Counted from the first letter of the stretch, positions 1 to 8,896 are shown. The stretch: DNA of 34,499 bases from Planctomycetota bacterium (GCA_009691765.1 SIAO01000022.1:1-34499), one strand, 5' to 3'. The notes: generated from the letters alone by a model not told the origin. A program made the numbers and translations.

Positions 1-836
1 GCACCACAATGCCAGGCCATGTCCCGCCGAAGGAAGCGTCCATGACATATGTGTGCGAGACACCGGCGTAGTTTCTTGTCAGCGACATCAACCACTGCGT
101 GCCAAGGGTCGCGGTCGCAGCTGCCGTAAGCTGCAAATCTGCGGGGGCAGGCGTGAGGCCCGGAATCTGCTGAGGGGTGTTTTGATGCGTGTTGTTACCA
201 AGGCCGAGTTGGCCGTAGTCGTTGTAGCCCCACGCCATCAGCGTGCCGTCGCTCTTCAACGCGAGGCTGTGGATGAGAACCTGCCGCAACAGCAATAACG
301 CTCGACACAAGCAGCGGCGAAACCTGCATAGGAATGGTCTGCAGAGTATTGGTTCCGTTGCCGATCTGGCCAAACCCGTTGTAGCCCCATGCCATCACTG
401 TGCCGTTGTTTCGGAGCGCAACGACGCTTGACAGTACGCCGGCAGCAATTGGCTGCGGAGCGCTTTGGTTGGTGGTGTTGCCAATACCGAGCTGACCTAG
501 GTCATTCAGACCCCACGCGATCACCGTTCCGTCATTCTTGAGTGCTAGGCTGTGGTAATGACTGTTAGCGGACACTGAAATCACACCAGACATGGCGTTC
601 GCAAAGATTCGTTCAGGCGTGCTCCGGTTGAGCAGATCTCCGAGGCCGTGACCCTTGTTGTTGTACCCGGACGACAGCACCGTTCCGTTCTGCTGGACAA
701 TGAGCGTGTGATACCCACCGGCACTGATCACCGACGATGGCGGGCACGCCTGCCCCATTGCAAGCGCAGACAACAGTGCAACCGTGAGCAGCATGAAACC
801 GCTTGGCGACGAGCATGAAGCAACGTGGTTACGCAT
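1..836 (-). CDS. Secreted RCC1-repeat protein, frameshifted, partial at left edge
   Basis: The chosen start is the ATG at 836, because AGGAG at 845-849 lies 8 nt upstream. A signal peptide follows (hydrophobic stretch LLTVALLSALAMG, then QACP). Four RCC1-like blades are visible, each with a DGT/NGT turn and a G-x-N-x-x-G-x-x-G signature (for example GLNDLGQLGIGN). The reading frame breaks near 270-282: after AAGS it goes out of frame, but shifting it resumes the repeat as IHSLALKSDGT and stays open to base 1. Comparison with the preceding blade suggests one extra or two missing bases. The third blade also looks about 10 residues short. The stretch before the edge (DLQLTAAATATLGTQW) looks like a C-terminal beta module after the repeats. 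RCC1 proteins are beta-propellers used as binding scaffolds; nothing shows the ligand. The frameshift may be a real mutation or a sequence error. Confidence 0.75.
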
Positions 837-863
837 GGCGAAATCTCCTATGTCCCAGTGCAA

Positions 864-972
864 GGAATTGCGCGTCTACTGCTGCAAGCCGCAAGAAACT
901 ATGACAAGTGAAAACAATCTTGGCCCTGCGTGCGAGCACTGCGCTTGACATGATGCGCACGAAACCGGGAGG
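864..972. promoter_or_regulatory. Divergent intergenic region between the RCC1 gene and the kinase gene
   Basis: This 109-base spacer separates two divergently transcribed genes and must hold both promoters. TTGACA occurs at 945-950 on the plus strand, but no convincing -10 box follows at 16-18 nt. GGGAGG at 967-972 directly abuts the ATG at 973. No terminator or repeat is seen. Confidence 0.3.
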
Positions 973-3900
973 ATGCGCCCGCGCAATGCCATGATCGGAC
1001 GGACACTTCAGGGACGCTACAGAATGGTGGCCGAGATCGGCCGCGGCGGCATGGGCGTAGTCTATGCCGCGAAGGACCTACTTCTCGAGCGCGATATCGC
1101 GGTCAAGATCGTGCCGCGCACAGCGCTGAACGCGGACTCCGAAGAGCGCATGTTGCGGGAAGCGCGCACCGTCGCGCGAATGGACCACAGCGGCATCGTG
1201 CCCGTCCACGATATGGGCAAGGACGACGAAGGCGTGTGGTTCGTGATGCCATTGCTGCCGGGCACCACGCTCCGCGACCATGTGAAAAACGGCGACCTTG
1301 CCTTAGGCGACGTGATCGAAGCGGGCATCCAAGTCGCTGAAGCGGTGGCCTACTGCCATGTGCACGGAGTGCTGCATCGCGACCTCAAACCCGGCAATGT
1401 CATGATCTCGCGCGAAGAAGGCGGCCGCCTGCGCGCCCGCGTGATGGACTTCGGCCTCGCGCGCAGCCGTGGCGACGCGCACATCACGCGCACGGGTTTC
1501 ATGATCGGCACCCTCGCCTACCTCTCGCCAGAGCAAGTGCGTGGCGAAGAAGTGGACGCTAGCGCCGACCTTTATTCCATGGGCGTGTTGCTCTACGAAG
1601 CGATCCTTGGGCGCCCACCTTTTCGTGGCGACCAAGACGCTGTGCTGCACCGCATCCTTCACGAAACTCCACGCTCGTTCGCGCGCTCCGGCTTGAGCCT
1701 CGATCATGAACTCGAGCAACTCATCCTCGCTTGCTTGGCCAAACGCAAGGAAGACCGCCCTGCCAGTGCCGCGCTCATTGCCAGCGGATTGCGCGCCGCG
1801 CAACAACGCTTGAGCGGCGACGCGCTGTCGTCCCAAGTCTTGCCGCGCCCGCGCCAACTCGCTACGGAAGCCCACGCATCCGGCGTTTTTGTCGGCCGCG
1901 AAAAGGAATACACCATCCTCGCATCAGCTTTTGATGCGGCGTGTAGCGGAAGCGCACAACTTTGCCTGCTCAGCGGCGACCCCGGCACCGGCCGCTCGCG
2001 CTTGGTGACAGAGTTCGCCGAGCAAGTGCGTACGCGCAAAGCACTGTTCGCAGAAACTCGTTTCAGCGGCGACGCTGAAGCCGCGTGGGCGCAACTCGTG
2101 CGCAACTTCGTGCAAGAACTGCGCGCGCTGCGCCCCGCCGCAGACGCTCAAATCCGCGCCCTCGGCCCCACGCTACGCGCTGCGTTGCCATCGCTCGATT
2201 GGTCGGACACCGGTGACGACCAAAACACCAACGGCCCAGCGGGGGCTGGCAACAGTTCGCAAGTGCCACTTGCAGAAGCGCTCGGGCGCTTATTCGCTTT
2301 GGCCAACATGCCTTTGGTGCTGCACCTCGATGATTGCCACACCGCACCGCTCGCCACAGATGTTTTCAGCAGCCTGATGCTGCGGCTGACGCACCAAAGC
2401 GTGCTACTCATCGCCTCTGTGATCGAATGCGGCCGCGACCCGCGCACGCTCGCCGCGCGCTTGCTCGCAGGCTTCGCGGGCAAAACCAATTTCGTCACGC
2501 TGCGCCTCGGGCCGATGGACCGCGGCAGCTATCGCTTGCTCGTCGAGGGCTTTCTCGGCGCCCATGTCGAGAATGCGACCTTCATCGAGCGGCTTTACGT
2601 TGTCACCGATGGCAACCCGTTCTTCACTCTGGAGATCTTGCGCACGCAGCTCGAGAACAGCGCCCTCGTGCGCAACGCCGCTGGGCATTTCGTAGCCAGC
2701 AGCGAAGTAACGCCCCAAGACTGGCCGCTGAGTGTGCGCCACGTTGTGGAGCAGCGGCTCAGCGACCTTGCGCCTGAAGCCCGCGACCTGCTGCAAGCCG
2801 CAGCGGTGCTTGGGCGCGAGTTTCCACTCGACACGCTGATCGCCGTTTTGGGCGCCGAGCCTGCCGATCAAACTCTCGCAACATTGATCGACCGCGGGCT
2901 CGTGCAAGAAATCGCTCGCAATGGCGAGGATTGGCTGGTCGTGCCTTCCTCGGTGATGCGCTCCGTGCTCGAAGCGGGCTTGCCGCTACGCCGCCGCCGC
3001 CAGATTCATCAACGCGCCGCGGAACAGCTTGATGGTCGCGCTGGCGAACCCACCACGGACACACTTGCTCTCGTCGTGAATCATGCCATCGCAGGCCAAG
3101 CCACGGGCGTACTGCTACGCCGCGCCGAGAAATATGCAGAAGCTGAACTGCGCCTCGGGCACGCCGCGAACGCGCGCCGCGCTGCGCAAGCGTTGGTCAC
3201 CACCAGTGCCCTGCACGGCGACGACACGCGCAAGACTCGCGCACTGTTGCTGCTCGCGCGCTCGGCCCACGCAGATGGCGACGACACAGCGGCATTCGAA
3301 GCGGCGCAAGATTGCGTTCGTTTGTTGGGGTCTGGGCCTCCTGAAACACGCGCCGAAGCGGAACTGCTTCGCGCAGAGAGCGCCTTTGTGCTGCGACGCA
3401 TGGAAGAAGTCGAAGCCTCTGTGGGGCGCGGCCGCGCGGCTCTCGCACAAGCCGATCAAGAAAAAGTGAAGTCCTTGTCAGCGCGCCTCGAACGCCTCGC
3501 TTCCAACCTCGGGATCTTGCGTGGCAGCGCTGCAAGCGCGAGCACGAGCAACACGGAAAGCCTCGAAGAAACGCGCCACGGCGGCACGCTGGTCGTCGCG
3601 CTGTCCTCACCCGACTTATCGCCAGACCCGGCGCTCGCTCGCACCCGCGACAACTCTGAAGTGTTGTCCCACATCTACGAGACGCTCTTCCTTCCCGGCG
3701 ATCTTGGCCGCGCGCAGCCCAACCTTGCGCTTGGCTTCGCTGTGTCGGCGGACAACCTTTGCTACGAAATCATGTTGCGCACTGGGGTGCGCTTTCATGA
3801 TGGCCGCCTAATGGATTCAGCATCTGTCAAAGCCTCACTCGAACGCGCCATCGCGAACTCCGACGGTTGGATTCGCGCAGAACTCGAAGTGATCGGATCA

Positions 3901-6486
3901 GGCGCCATCGAAGCGCCTTCGCCCGACCTTGTGGTCATCCGACTGAAAGCACCACTGCCGATTCTGCCTGCGTTGCTCGCGGGACCAGATTTGGGCATCG
4001 CGCTCCCGAACACTGACGGCAAGGGCTTCACCGGCACTGGCAAGTTCCAATTGCGCTCATGGCAAGAGAACTGCATTTGCCTCACGCATAACGAGAACCA
4101 CTGGGGTGAACAGAAGCCTCTGTTGGAAGCGCTGGAGTTCCGCACTGGCATGTCCTCAGCGAGCATGGCTCAAGGCCTAAAAGCAGGCGACCTCGACGTC
4201 GTGCGAGAGTTGTCCAATGCAGATCTCGCCGGTGTGCTCACGCATCCGCGCCTCGGAGTACGCACGCTCGAAAGCAGCGATCGTTCAACTTGGTTTGTGG
4301 CACTGCGCGGCAACAGCGGAGTCTTCGCCAATGGCGAACTGCGCCGCCATTTCTTGAGCGCCACCGATGTCAACGCGCTTCAATCCGGCACGACCAACGG
4401 CAAGCTGCTACCAGCCGGTGGCATTATGCCGCCGGGTTTCCTCGGCTACGACCAAAACCGGCGCAGCCTCACCTTAGATCCCGCCACCGTGCGCAGTGTG
4501 CTTGTCGATGGCGGATACGCACTGCCCGTGAAGCTGCGCGCGGCAGTGCATCCTTTGTGGCTGGATCAGCATCGCCCCTTGCTCGAAGGCTTACTGGCTC
4601 ACTGGAAGGCTGCCGGATTCGAAGTGCATGTGGGTACGCGCGACATGGCTGGCTACTTGAAAGCCATGGACTCGCCCACGCACTTTGATCTCGTCTTGCG
4701 CCGCTGGGTGGCCGATCACGACGACCCCGACACTTTTGCCGGCAGCTTGTTCAGTTCCGAGCGTGGCCTGTTGCGCGCTTGGTGCAGCAGCAGGGCCCTC
4801 GATGCGCTCATCGCCAAAGGCCGCAGTTTGCATGACGCCAGCGAGCGCAGCCGCACCTACGCCAGCTTCGAAGATGCGCTGCGCCGCGAGGCTTTCGTCG
4901 CGCCACTGTTTCACGGCAGCACATTGTTGGTGTCGGGCGCCATGGTGCGCGGGTTGCGTTTACGTGGCAGCAATCTCGACTACAGCCGCACATGGAAAGC
5001 TGCTGAAGGGTCTTCCTCCACGCTCGTGCGCCGCCGCAGCGCGCGCATCGCAGCGCCACTGCCGCAAAAACTCTCCTCGCTCGACCCCGCTGTGGCGCGC
5101 GGCCTCGCAGCGCTCGAAGTGCTGCCCTGCATTTACGACACACTCACGCGCGTGCATTGGGGTGCTGCTGTTGGTCCGCACCTTGCGCGCAGCATCGAAC
5201 CTCTGCACGGCGGCCAACGCTGGCGCATCACGCTACGCAACGATGTGCGCTTCCATGACGGACGCAGTCTGACAAGTCGCGACGTGCGCGCCAGCTTCGA
5301 GAGGTTGCTTGCGGCCTCGAAAGAATCTGGCTGCTTGCTCGATACCGTGCGCGGCGCGCAAGACTGCATGCAAGGAAAGCATCGCACCCTTGCTGGCATG
5401 CTGTTGCTGTCCGATCACGAATTCATTTTGGACCTCACTCAACCCGTGCCGCACTTCCCCGTGTTGCTCACACACATTTCCACAGCCATTCTGCCGGAGC
5501 ACACGCAAACACCAACGCGTTCGTTTCTCCCCGTTGGAACCGGCCCATTCCGAGTGCGCGCTTGGGAAGCAGGGCGCATGTTGGAATTGGCGGCACACAC
5601 GGGTTGGCGTCGCGACGTTCCCGGCGTGCAAGGCATCGAATTTCGTTTCGGCGTGCGCGCGCAAGATGCCTTGGACGGATTTCGCAGCGGCGCTTGGGCC
5701 ATGGTTTCAAACCTCGGGCACGCAGAGGCCGAACAACTGCGTACCGACGCCGCGACGGCCGCGAGCTTTCACGAAGTGCCAGGGCTGAACACTGTGTTCT
5801 TGCTCGCGAACTCGCGCAGCGGGCCGCTCGCACAACTCGGCGCACGCCGCGCCTTGTTGCGCATGGTGTCGGTGCCGGGAGTGATCGCGCAAATTGTCCC
5901 TCGCCGTGCCGTACGCGCGTTCGGGATCATTCCTCCAGGCATGTCGGGCGCGACGCCGCAACATGTGGCTCCACCCATGGAGGCCGCAGAAGTCCCAGAA
6001 GTTCTGTTGCAACAAGAACTGTCTGCCCTCGTGGCGCCGCTTCCCGATGGGCAATTGAAATCGGTCGCTGGGACATTGTTCGGCGCACTGCGTGCGCAAG
6101 GTGTGCGCGTGCGTTTGGTGGAACCAACCGCGAGTGAGTTTTTCCGCCTGCTGCACGAAGGCAGTGCCGACCTCGTGCTTGGTCGTTGGCTGGCGGAGTA
6201 CCCAGATCCAGAGAGTTTCGCGCACGGCTTGTTCTTGCCGAGCACTGGATTGCTTGCGCCGTTCGTGCAGAACGCCGAGTTGGAACGCATTCTCGCCGCC
6301 GCACGCAGCGAGCCCGATGCGCTCACGCGGCAAGAGCTTTACGAAGAGTTCGAAGCTCTCCTCGAGCGTGAAGCCATTGTGCTGCCGCTCTATCACCGCC
6401 CGGTTTGGCGTTGCCTGCGGCCGGGGCTTGGCCACGTCGATCTTGCGCTGATTCCGCCGTACATCCCTTGGGAACGACTGGGCTAA
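973..6486 (+). CDS. Giant Ser/Thr protein kinase - AAA ATPase - double peptide-binding (SBP_bac_5) fusion
   Basis: An 1837-residue signalling protein. Residues 15-275 form a Hanks-type kinase with glycine loop GRGGMG (23-28), catalytic Lys45, HRDLKPGN (135-142, Asp137) and DFG (159-161). Residues about 305-570 resemble an AAA_16 signalling ATPase: FVGREKEY, a P-loop at 335-342 with Arg341 in place of the usual Lys, and a Walker B-like HLDD at 451-454. A helical region follows to about 865, as in MalT/STAND-type regulators. Residues about 870-1330 and 1350-1837 are two tandem extracellular-solute-binding family 5 modules, each with a VRFHDGR motif and similar ends (DHDDPDTFAGSLF and EYPDPESFAHGLF). 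No signal peptide or clear membrane helix is seen, so the binding modules should be cytoplasmic, as in SgrR-type regulators. The start may instead be the ATG at 991. It probably links an intracellular ligand to phosphorylation; substrate and ligand are unknown. Confidence 0.9.
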   Translation: MRPRNAMIGRTLQGRYRMVAEIGRGGMGVVYAAKDLLLERDIAVKIVPRTALNADSEERMLREARTVARMDHSGIVPVHDMGKDDEGVWFVMPLLPGTTLRDHVKNGDLALGDVIEAGIQVAEAVAYCHVHGVLHRDLKPGNVMISREEGGRLRARVMDFGLARSRGDAHITRTGFMIGTLAYLSPEQVRGEEVDASADLYSMGVLLYEAILGRPPFRGDQDAVLHRILHETPRSFARSGLSLDHELEQLILACLAKRKEDRPASAALIASGLRAAQQRLSGDALSSQVLPRPRQLATEAHASGVFVGREKEYTILASAFDAACSGSAQLCLLSGDPGTGRSRLVTEFAEQVRTRKALFAETRFSGDAEAAWAQLVRNFVQELRALRPAADAQIRALGPTLRAALPSLDWSDTGDDQNTNGPAGAGNSSQVPLAEALGRLFALANMPLVLHLDDCHTAPLATDVFSSLMLRLTHQSVLLIASVIECGRDPRTLAARLLAGFAGKTNFVTLRLGPMDRGSYRLLVEGFLGAHVENATFIERLYVVTDGNPFFTLEILRTQLENSALVRNAAGHFVASSEVTPQDWPLSVRHVVEQRLSDLAPEARDLLQAAAVLGREFPLDTLIAVLGAEPADQTLATLIDRGLVQEIARNGEDWLVVPSSVMRSVLEAGLPLRRRRQIHQRAAEQLDGRAGEPTTDTLALVVNHAIAGQATGVLLRRAEKYAEAELRLGHAANARRAAQALVTTSALHGDDTRKTRALLLLARSAHADGDDTAAFEAAQDCVRLLGSGPPETRAEAELLRAESAFVLRRMEEVEASVGRGRAALAQADQEKVKSLSARLERLASNLGILRGSAASASTSNTESLEETRHGGTLVVALSSPDLSPDPALARTRDNSEVLSHIYETLFLPGDLGRAQPNLALGFAVSADNLCYEIMLRTGVRFHDGRLMDSASVKASLERAIANSDGWIRAELEVIGSGAIEAPSPDLVVIRLKAPLPILPALLAGPDLGIALPNTDGKGFTGTGKFQLRSWQENCICLTHNENHWGEQKPLLEALEFRTGMSSASMAQGLKAGDLDVVRELSNADLAGVLTHPRLGVRTLESSDRSTWFVALRGNSGVFANGELRRHFLSATDVNALQSGTTNGKLLPAGGIMPPGFLGYDQNRRSLTLDPATVRSVLVDGGYALPVKLRAAVHPLWLDQHRPLLEGLLAHWKAAGFEVHVGTRDMAGYLKAMDSPTHFDLVLRRWVADHDDPDTFAGSLFSSERGLLRAWCSSRALDALIAKGRSLHDASERSRTYASFEDALRREAFVAPLFHGSTLLVSGAMVRGLRLRGSNLDYSRTWKAAEGSSSTLVRRRSARIAAPLPQKLSSLDPAVARGLAALEVLPCIYDTLTRVHWGAAVGPHLARSIEPLHGGQRWRITLRNDVRFHDGRSLTSRDVRASFERLLAASKESGCLLDTVRGAQDCMQGKHRTLAGMLLLSDHEFILDLTQPVPHFPVLLTHISTAILPEHTQTPTRSFLPVGTGPFRVRAWEAGRMLELAAHTGWRRDVPGVQGIEFRFGVRAQDALDGFRSGAWAMVSNLGHAEAEQLRTDAATAASFHEVPGLNTVFLLANSRSGPLAQLGARRALLRMVSVPGVIAQIVPRRAVRAFGIIPPGMSGATPQHVAPPMEAAEVPEVLLQQELSALVAPLPDGQLKSVAGTLFGALRAQGVRVRLVEPTASEFFRLLHEGSADLVLGRWLAEYPDPESFAHGLFLPSTGLLAPFVQNAELERILAAARSEPDALTRQELYEEFEALLEREAIVLPLYHRPVWRCLRPGLGHVDLALIPPYIPWERLG

Positions 6487-6487
6487 T

Positions 6488-6685
6488 TCAGTTTGCGCGA
6501 AAGATGCGCGCGGCGCTGCCGCCGGGGGCCACACTCAAGTGCACCCGGCGAGTGCAACGTGGGCAGCAACCGCGGTACTCCTGCTGCTCGGGCGTGCGCC
6601 AAAGCCGCGCATAGATTCCGCAGCATTCAAAGAGCACACCAATCCACTGGCGTGGTGGCTCAAATTGTGGCGTGGGATCCGGCAT
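6488..6685 (-). CDS. Small Cys-containing (zinc-ribbon-like) protein
   Basis: A minus-strand gene ending 1 nt from the kinase stop, so the two converge. The chosen start is the ATG at 6685 (65 residues); the frame is open up to 6823 but the upstream part looks non-conserved, and neither start has a good ribosome binding site. The core reads IGVLFECCGIYARLW, then GCCPRCTRRV, then GPGGSAARIFRA. The CC and CCPRC groups suggest a small metal-binding fold, and the VxVGPGGT-like tail resembles small conserved proteins I recall from planctomycetes. No function can be assigned. The Cys pattern and compact C-terminal motif argue that it is a real gene and not a shadow of the other strand. Confidence 0.6.
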   Translation of the reverse strand: MPDPTPQFEPPRQWIGVLFECCGIYARLWRTPEQQEYRGCCPRCTRRVHLSVAPGGSAARIFRAN

Positions 6686-6929
6686 GTCGCATTCATCGGG
6701 CGGTGGCTCGATTCGCCTGAAATGGTGTGCGCCGGAAGTTGTGATGCGTGCTCGAACTGCTGCATTCCACGACGGCGCGCCGCTGAGCGTTGCCAGATGC
6801 GGCAGTGTTGTAAATCGCGACACTCCGGGCGCGTGAGTGTTCCGAGCCGCAGCACCACGAAGTCTGCACAGACACGCAAGAAGACACCTTGCTGTCGCAA
6901 TTCCCGACAGTGCAGAGAAAAAAATGCTC

Positions 6930-6944
6930 CGGCACGGTGATTGC
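6930..6944 (+). promoter_or_regulatory. Candidate sigma-54 (-24/-12) promoter of the fliO operon
   Basis: CGGCAC at 6930-6935, five bases, then TTGC at 6941-6944. GG and GC start exactly 12 bases apart, matching TGGCAC-N5-TTGC except for the first base. Transcription would begin near 6956. It heads the first flagellar operon, and a site with the same motif precedes flgF. Confidence 0.6.
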
Positions 6945-6957
6945 TTCCTACGCGAGC

Positions 6958-7788
6958 ATGGACATGCCCTCTTTTACAAATCGCATCGCCGGCCGCATCG
7001 CATTGCGCGGCGCTATGCCCAAGATGCTGCTCGGTTTTGGCGCCATGGCGCTGCTCTTGGTTCTGGTCACCTTTGCCATGCGCAGCCTGAATGGCTCCGG
7101 CGAAGCCAATCAGACCGCCAAGAGCACCGCGGCGACCGATGCCAACGCAACGACCAGCCCAGCGAACGGCGTCAGTAGCGGAACCACCAATCCTGCAACG
7201 AGCCCGACGACGATCACCGGATCCGCACGCCCGTTCCCCAAGGCTGCAAGCAAAACCAACAGCTCCGAAGCGAGCACTTCGCCCCTTGGCGCATTGCTCA
7301 TTGGCATTGCGTTGCTCGGTGCGCTGGTGGCTGTGTTGTTCATCGCCGCGAAGTTCATGCGCAAAGCGCGCATGTTGCCTTCCAGCCGCAAGCAACAGTT
7401 GAAATTGCAAGATGTGCTTTCGCTCGGGCCCAAGAAGGCGCTGTATGTCGTGGGCTTTGAAGGCCGCACATTGCTCATCTCTGCTGCTGGCGAAGGCGTG
7501 AGCCTCATCGCGGATTACAGCGCCGAAGAACTGGGCGTTGAAAGCGTGACAGCGCCCGCCATCAGCACGCCCACTGTCGCGATCAACACGGCGGCAGAAG
7601 ACGAGCCCGAAAGCAGCCAGGCCACCAACGCCTCAGTCATCACCACGAACGCACCGAGTGTCGCTACGAAGCGCAGCACAGCACCAGCTCGCGCCATCTC
7701 GACCGCCGCCGCAACGCGCCCTGAACGCGTGCCACCTGCATTCCGTCACTTACTCGAACGCGCGCAAAGCGTGGAAATGGAGGCCTGA
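6958..7788 (+). CDS. fliO: FliO, flagellar export apparatus assembly protein
   Basis: FliO helps assemble the FliP-FliQ-FliR export gate in the inner membrane. The protein has an N-terminal hydrophobic segment (MLLGFGAMALLLVLVTFAM), a Ser/Thr/Ala/Asn-rich linker, a second hydrophobic segment (ALLIGIALLGALVAVLFIAA), then the typical FliO cytoplasmic core KLQDVLSLGPKKALYVV...GRTLLIS and a long Ala/Thr-rich tail. Two membrane segments are more than the usual one; the first could be a signal sequence. The start is uncertain: ATG 6958 gives 276 residues, ATG 7015 gives 257, and a GTG at 6937 is also in frame. If the sigma-54 site is used, transcription starts near 6956, which favours 7015 or a nearly leaderless 6958. 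fliP begins 3 nt after the stop, which supports the identification. Confidence 0.85.
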   Translation: MDMPSFTNRIAGRIALRGAMPKMLLGFGAMALLLVLVTFAMRSLNGSGEANQTAKSTAATDANATTSPANGVSSGTTNPATSPTTITGSARPFPKAASKTNSSEASTSPLGALLIGIALLGALVAVLFIAAKFMRKARMLPSSRKQQLKLQDVLSLGPKKALYVVGFEGRTLLISAAGEGVSLIADYSAEELGVESVTAPAISTPTVAINTAAEDEPESSQATNASVITTNAPSVATKRSTAPARAISTAAATRPERVPPAFRHLLERAQSVEMEA

Positions 7789-7790
7789 TC

Positions 7791-8612
7791 ATGCTGCACC
7801 GCACTCTCGCATTGCTGCTGCTCAGTGTCAGTTGTGTTGTCGCGCAAGAAGCAACCACGTCAGCGCTACCAAGCCCAGCACCAGCAACGACCAGCGTTCT
7901 CCCCGGAGCACCCAACACTTCACCACTCAGCGCCATGATGGAAGCGGCTGATTCCCTCAACACCGGCGGCGACGTCCTCGACGACCTCTCTCCACCCGTG
8001 CAAATCGCGTTGGTCTTGACGCTGCTGGCCATGGCGCCCGCATTGCTGATGACTGTCACTTGTTTCACGCGCATCATCATCGTGCTGTCGTTTGTGCGAC
8101 GCGCGCTGAGCGTGCCAGAACTTCCGCCGAATCAAGTATTGCTCGGACTCTCGTTCTTCTTGACGCTCGTGATCATGAACCCGGTGATGCAAGCCGTGAA
8201 CGACAAGGCTCTGCAGCCCTACCTCGCGAAGGAAATGAAACTCTCCGCCGCCGCTGACATTGCGGGCGGTGAGTTGGCGCAATTCTTGTCTGCGCAAACA
8301 CGCGACGAAGACTTGCTGATGATGGTGGAGCTCACGCAGACACCCACGCCGGAAACCGCGAACGATTTGCCGCTGCGCGTCTTGATCCCTGCCTACGCGT
8401 TGTCCGAACTGCGCACGGCATTCCAAATGGGCTTCCTCGTGTATCTGCCCTTCCTCATCGTGGATCTCGTGGTGTCCAGCGTGCTGCTCAGCATGGGCAT
8501 GTTCATGCTGCCGCCCGTAATTATCTCAACCCCCTTCAAGATCTTGCTGTTCGTTCTGGTGGACGGATGGGACCTCGTGGTGCGCTCGCTCTTCATGAGC
8601 TTCCAGAGCTGA
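7791..8612 (+). CDS. fliP: FliP, flagellar export gate protein
   Basis: Core channel component of the flagellar type III export gate in the inner membrane. The 273-residue protein starts with a cleavable signal peptide (LALLLLSVSCVVAQ), which FliP usually has, then an Ala/Pro/Thr-rich spacer. The canonical core follows: ALLMTVTCFTRIIIVLSFVR, PPNQVLLGLSFFLTL, IPAYALSELRTAFQMGF and MLPPVIISTPFKILLFVLVDGW near the C terminus. Its length is normal to slightly long. It lies 3 nt behind fliO and 12 nt ahead of fliQ in the standard fliOPQR order. GAGG in the end of fliO can serve as ribosome binding site. Confidence 0.97.
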   Translation: MLHRTLALLLLSVSCVVAQEATTSALPSPAPATTSVLPGAPNTSPLSAMMEAADSLNTGGDVLDDLSPPVQIALVLTLLAMAPALLMTVTCFTRIIIVLSFVRRALSVPELPPNQVLLGLSFFLTLVIMNPVMQAVNDKALQPYLAKEMKLSAAADIAGGELAQFLSAQTRDEDLLMMVELTQTPTPETANDLPLRVLIPAYALSELRTAFQMGFLVYLPFLIVDLVVSSVLLSMGMFMLPPVIISTPFKILLFVLVDGWDLVVRSLFMSFQS

Positions 8613-8624
8613 AAGACAAGAACG

Positions 8625-8888
8625 ATGACACCTGAATCTGTTGTAGGCATTGCGCGCGAAACACTGTGGACAGCCATGCTGCTCGCAGCGCCGGTGCTAA
8701 TCGTGGGGCTCGTCGTGGGCCTCATCGTCGCCATCGTGCAAGCCGTCACTTCTGTGCAAGAGCAAACGCTCTCACAGATCCCCAAGATGCTCGCCGTTGC
8801 GCTCACACTTGTGCTGCTGATGCCTTGGATGATCGAAACCATTCTTGGTTTCACGCGCTCGACTTTCGCCCAGATGGGCAACCTGTAA
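8625..8888 (+). CDS. fliQ: FliQ, flagellar export gate protein
   Basis: Small two-helix inner-membrane protein that packs around FliP in the export gate. The 87-residue protein has the FliQ pattern: VVGIARETLWTAMLLAAPVL, a first helix, the loop AVTSVQEQTLSQIPKM, and a second helix VALTLVLLMPWMIETI. Length is typical (about 89). It sits between fliP (12 nt) and fliR (8 nt to the chosen start). Confidence 0.97.
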   Translation: MTPESVVGIARETLWTAMLLAAPVLIVGLVVGLIVAIVQAVTSVQEQTLSQIPKMLAVALTLVLLMPWMIETILGFTRSTFAQMGNL

Positions 8889-8896
8889 AGCAACGC

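Noticed and set aside
195..281. Open frame continuing past the RCC1 break (PQPRVEERRHADGVG)
   Set aside because: The residues lose the repeat pattern, while the shifted frame restores it, so this end is an artefact of the frameshift.
945..973. TTGACA as a -35 box for the kinase gene
   Set aside because: No -10 hexamer is found at 16-18 nt, and the spacing would place the start of transcription inside the coding sequence.
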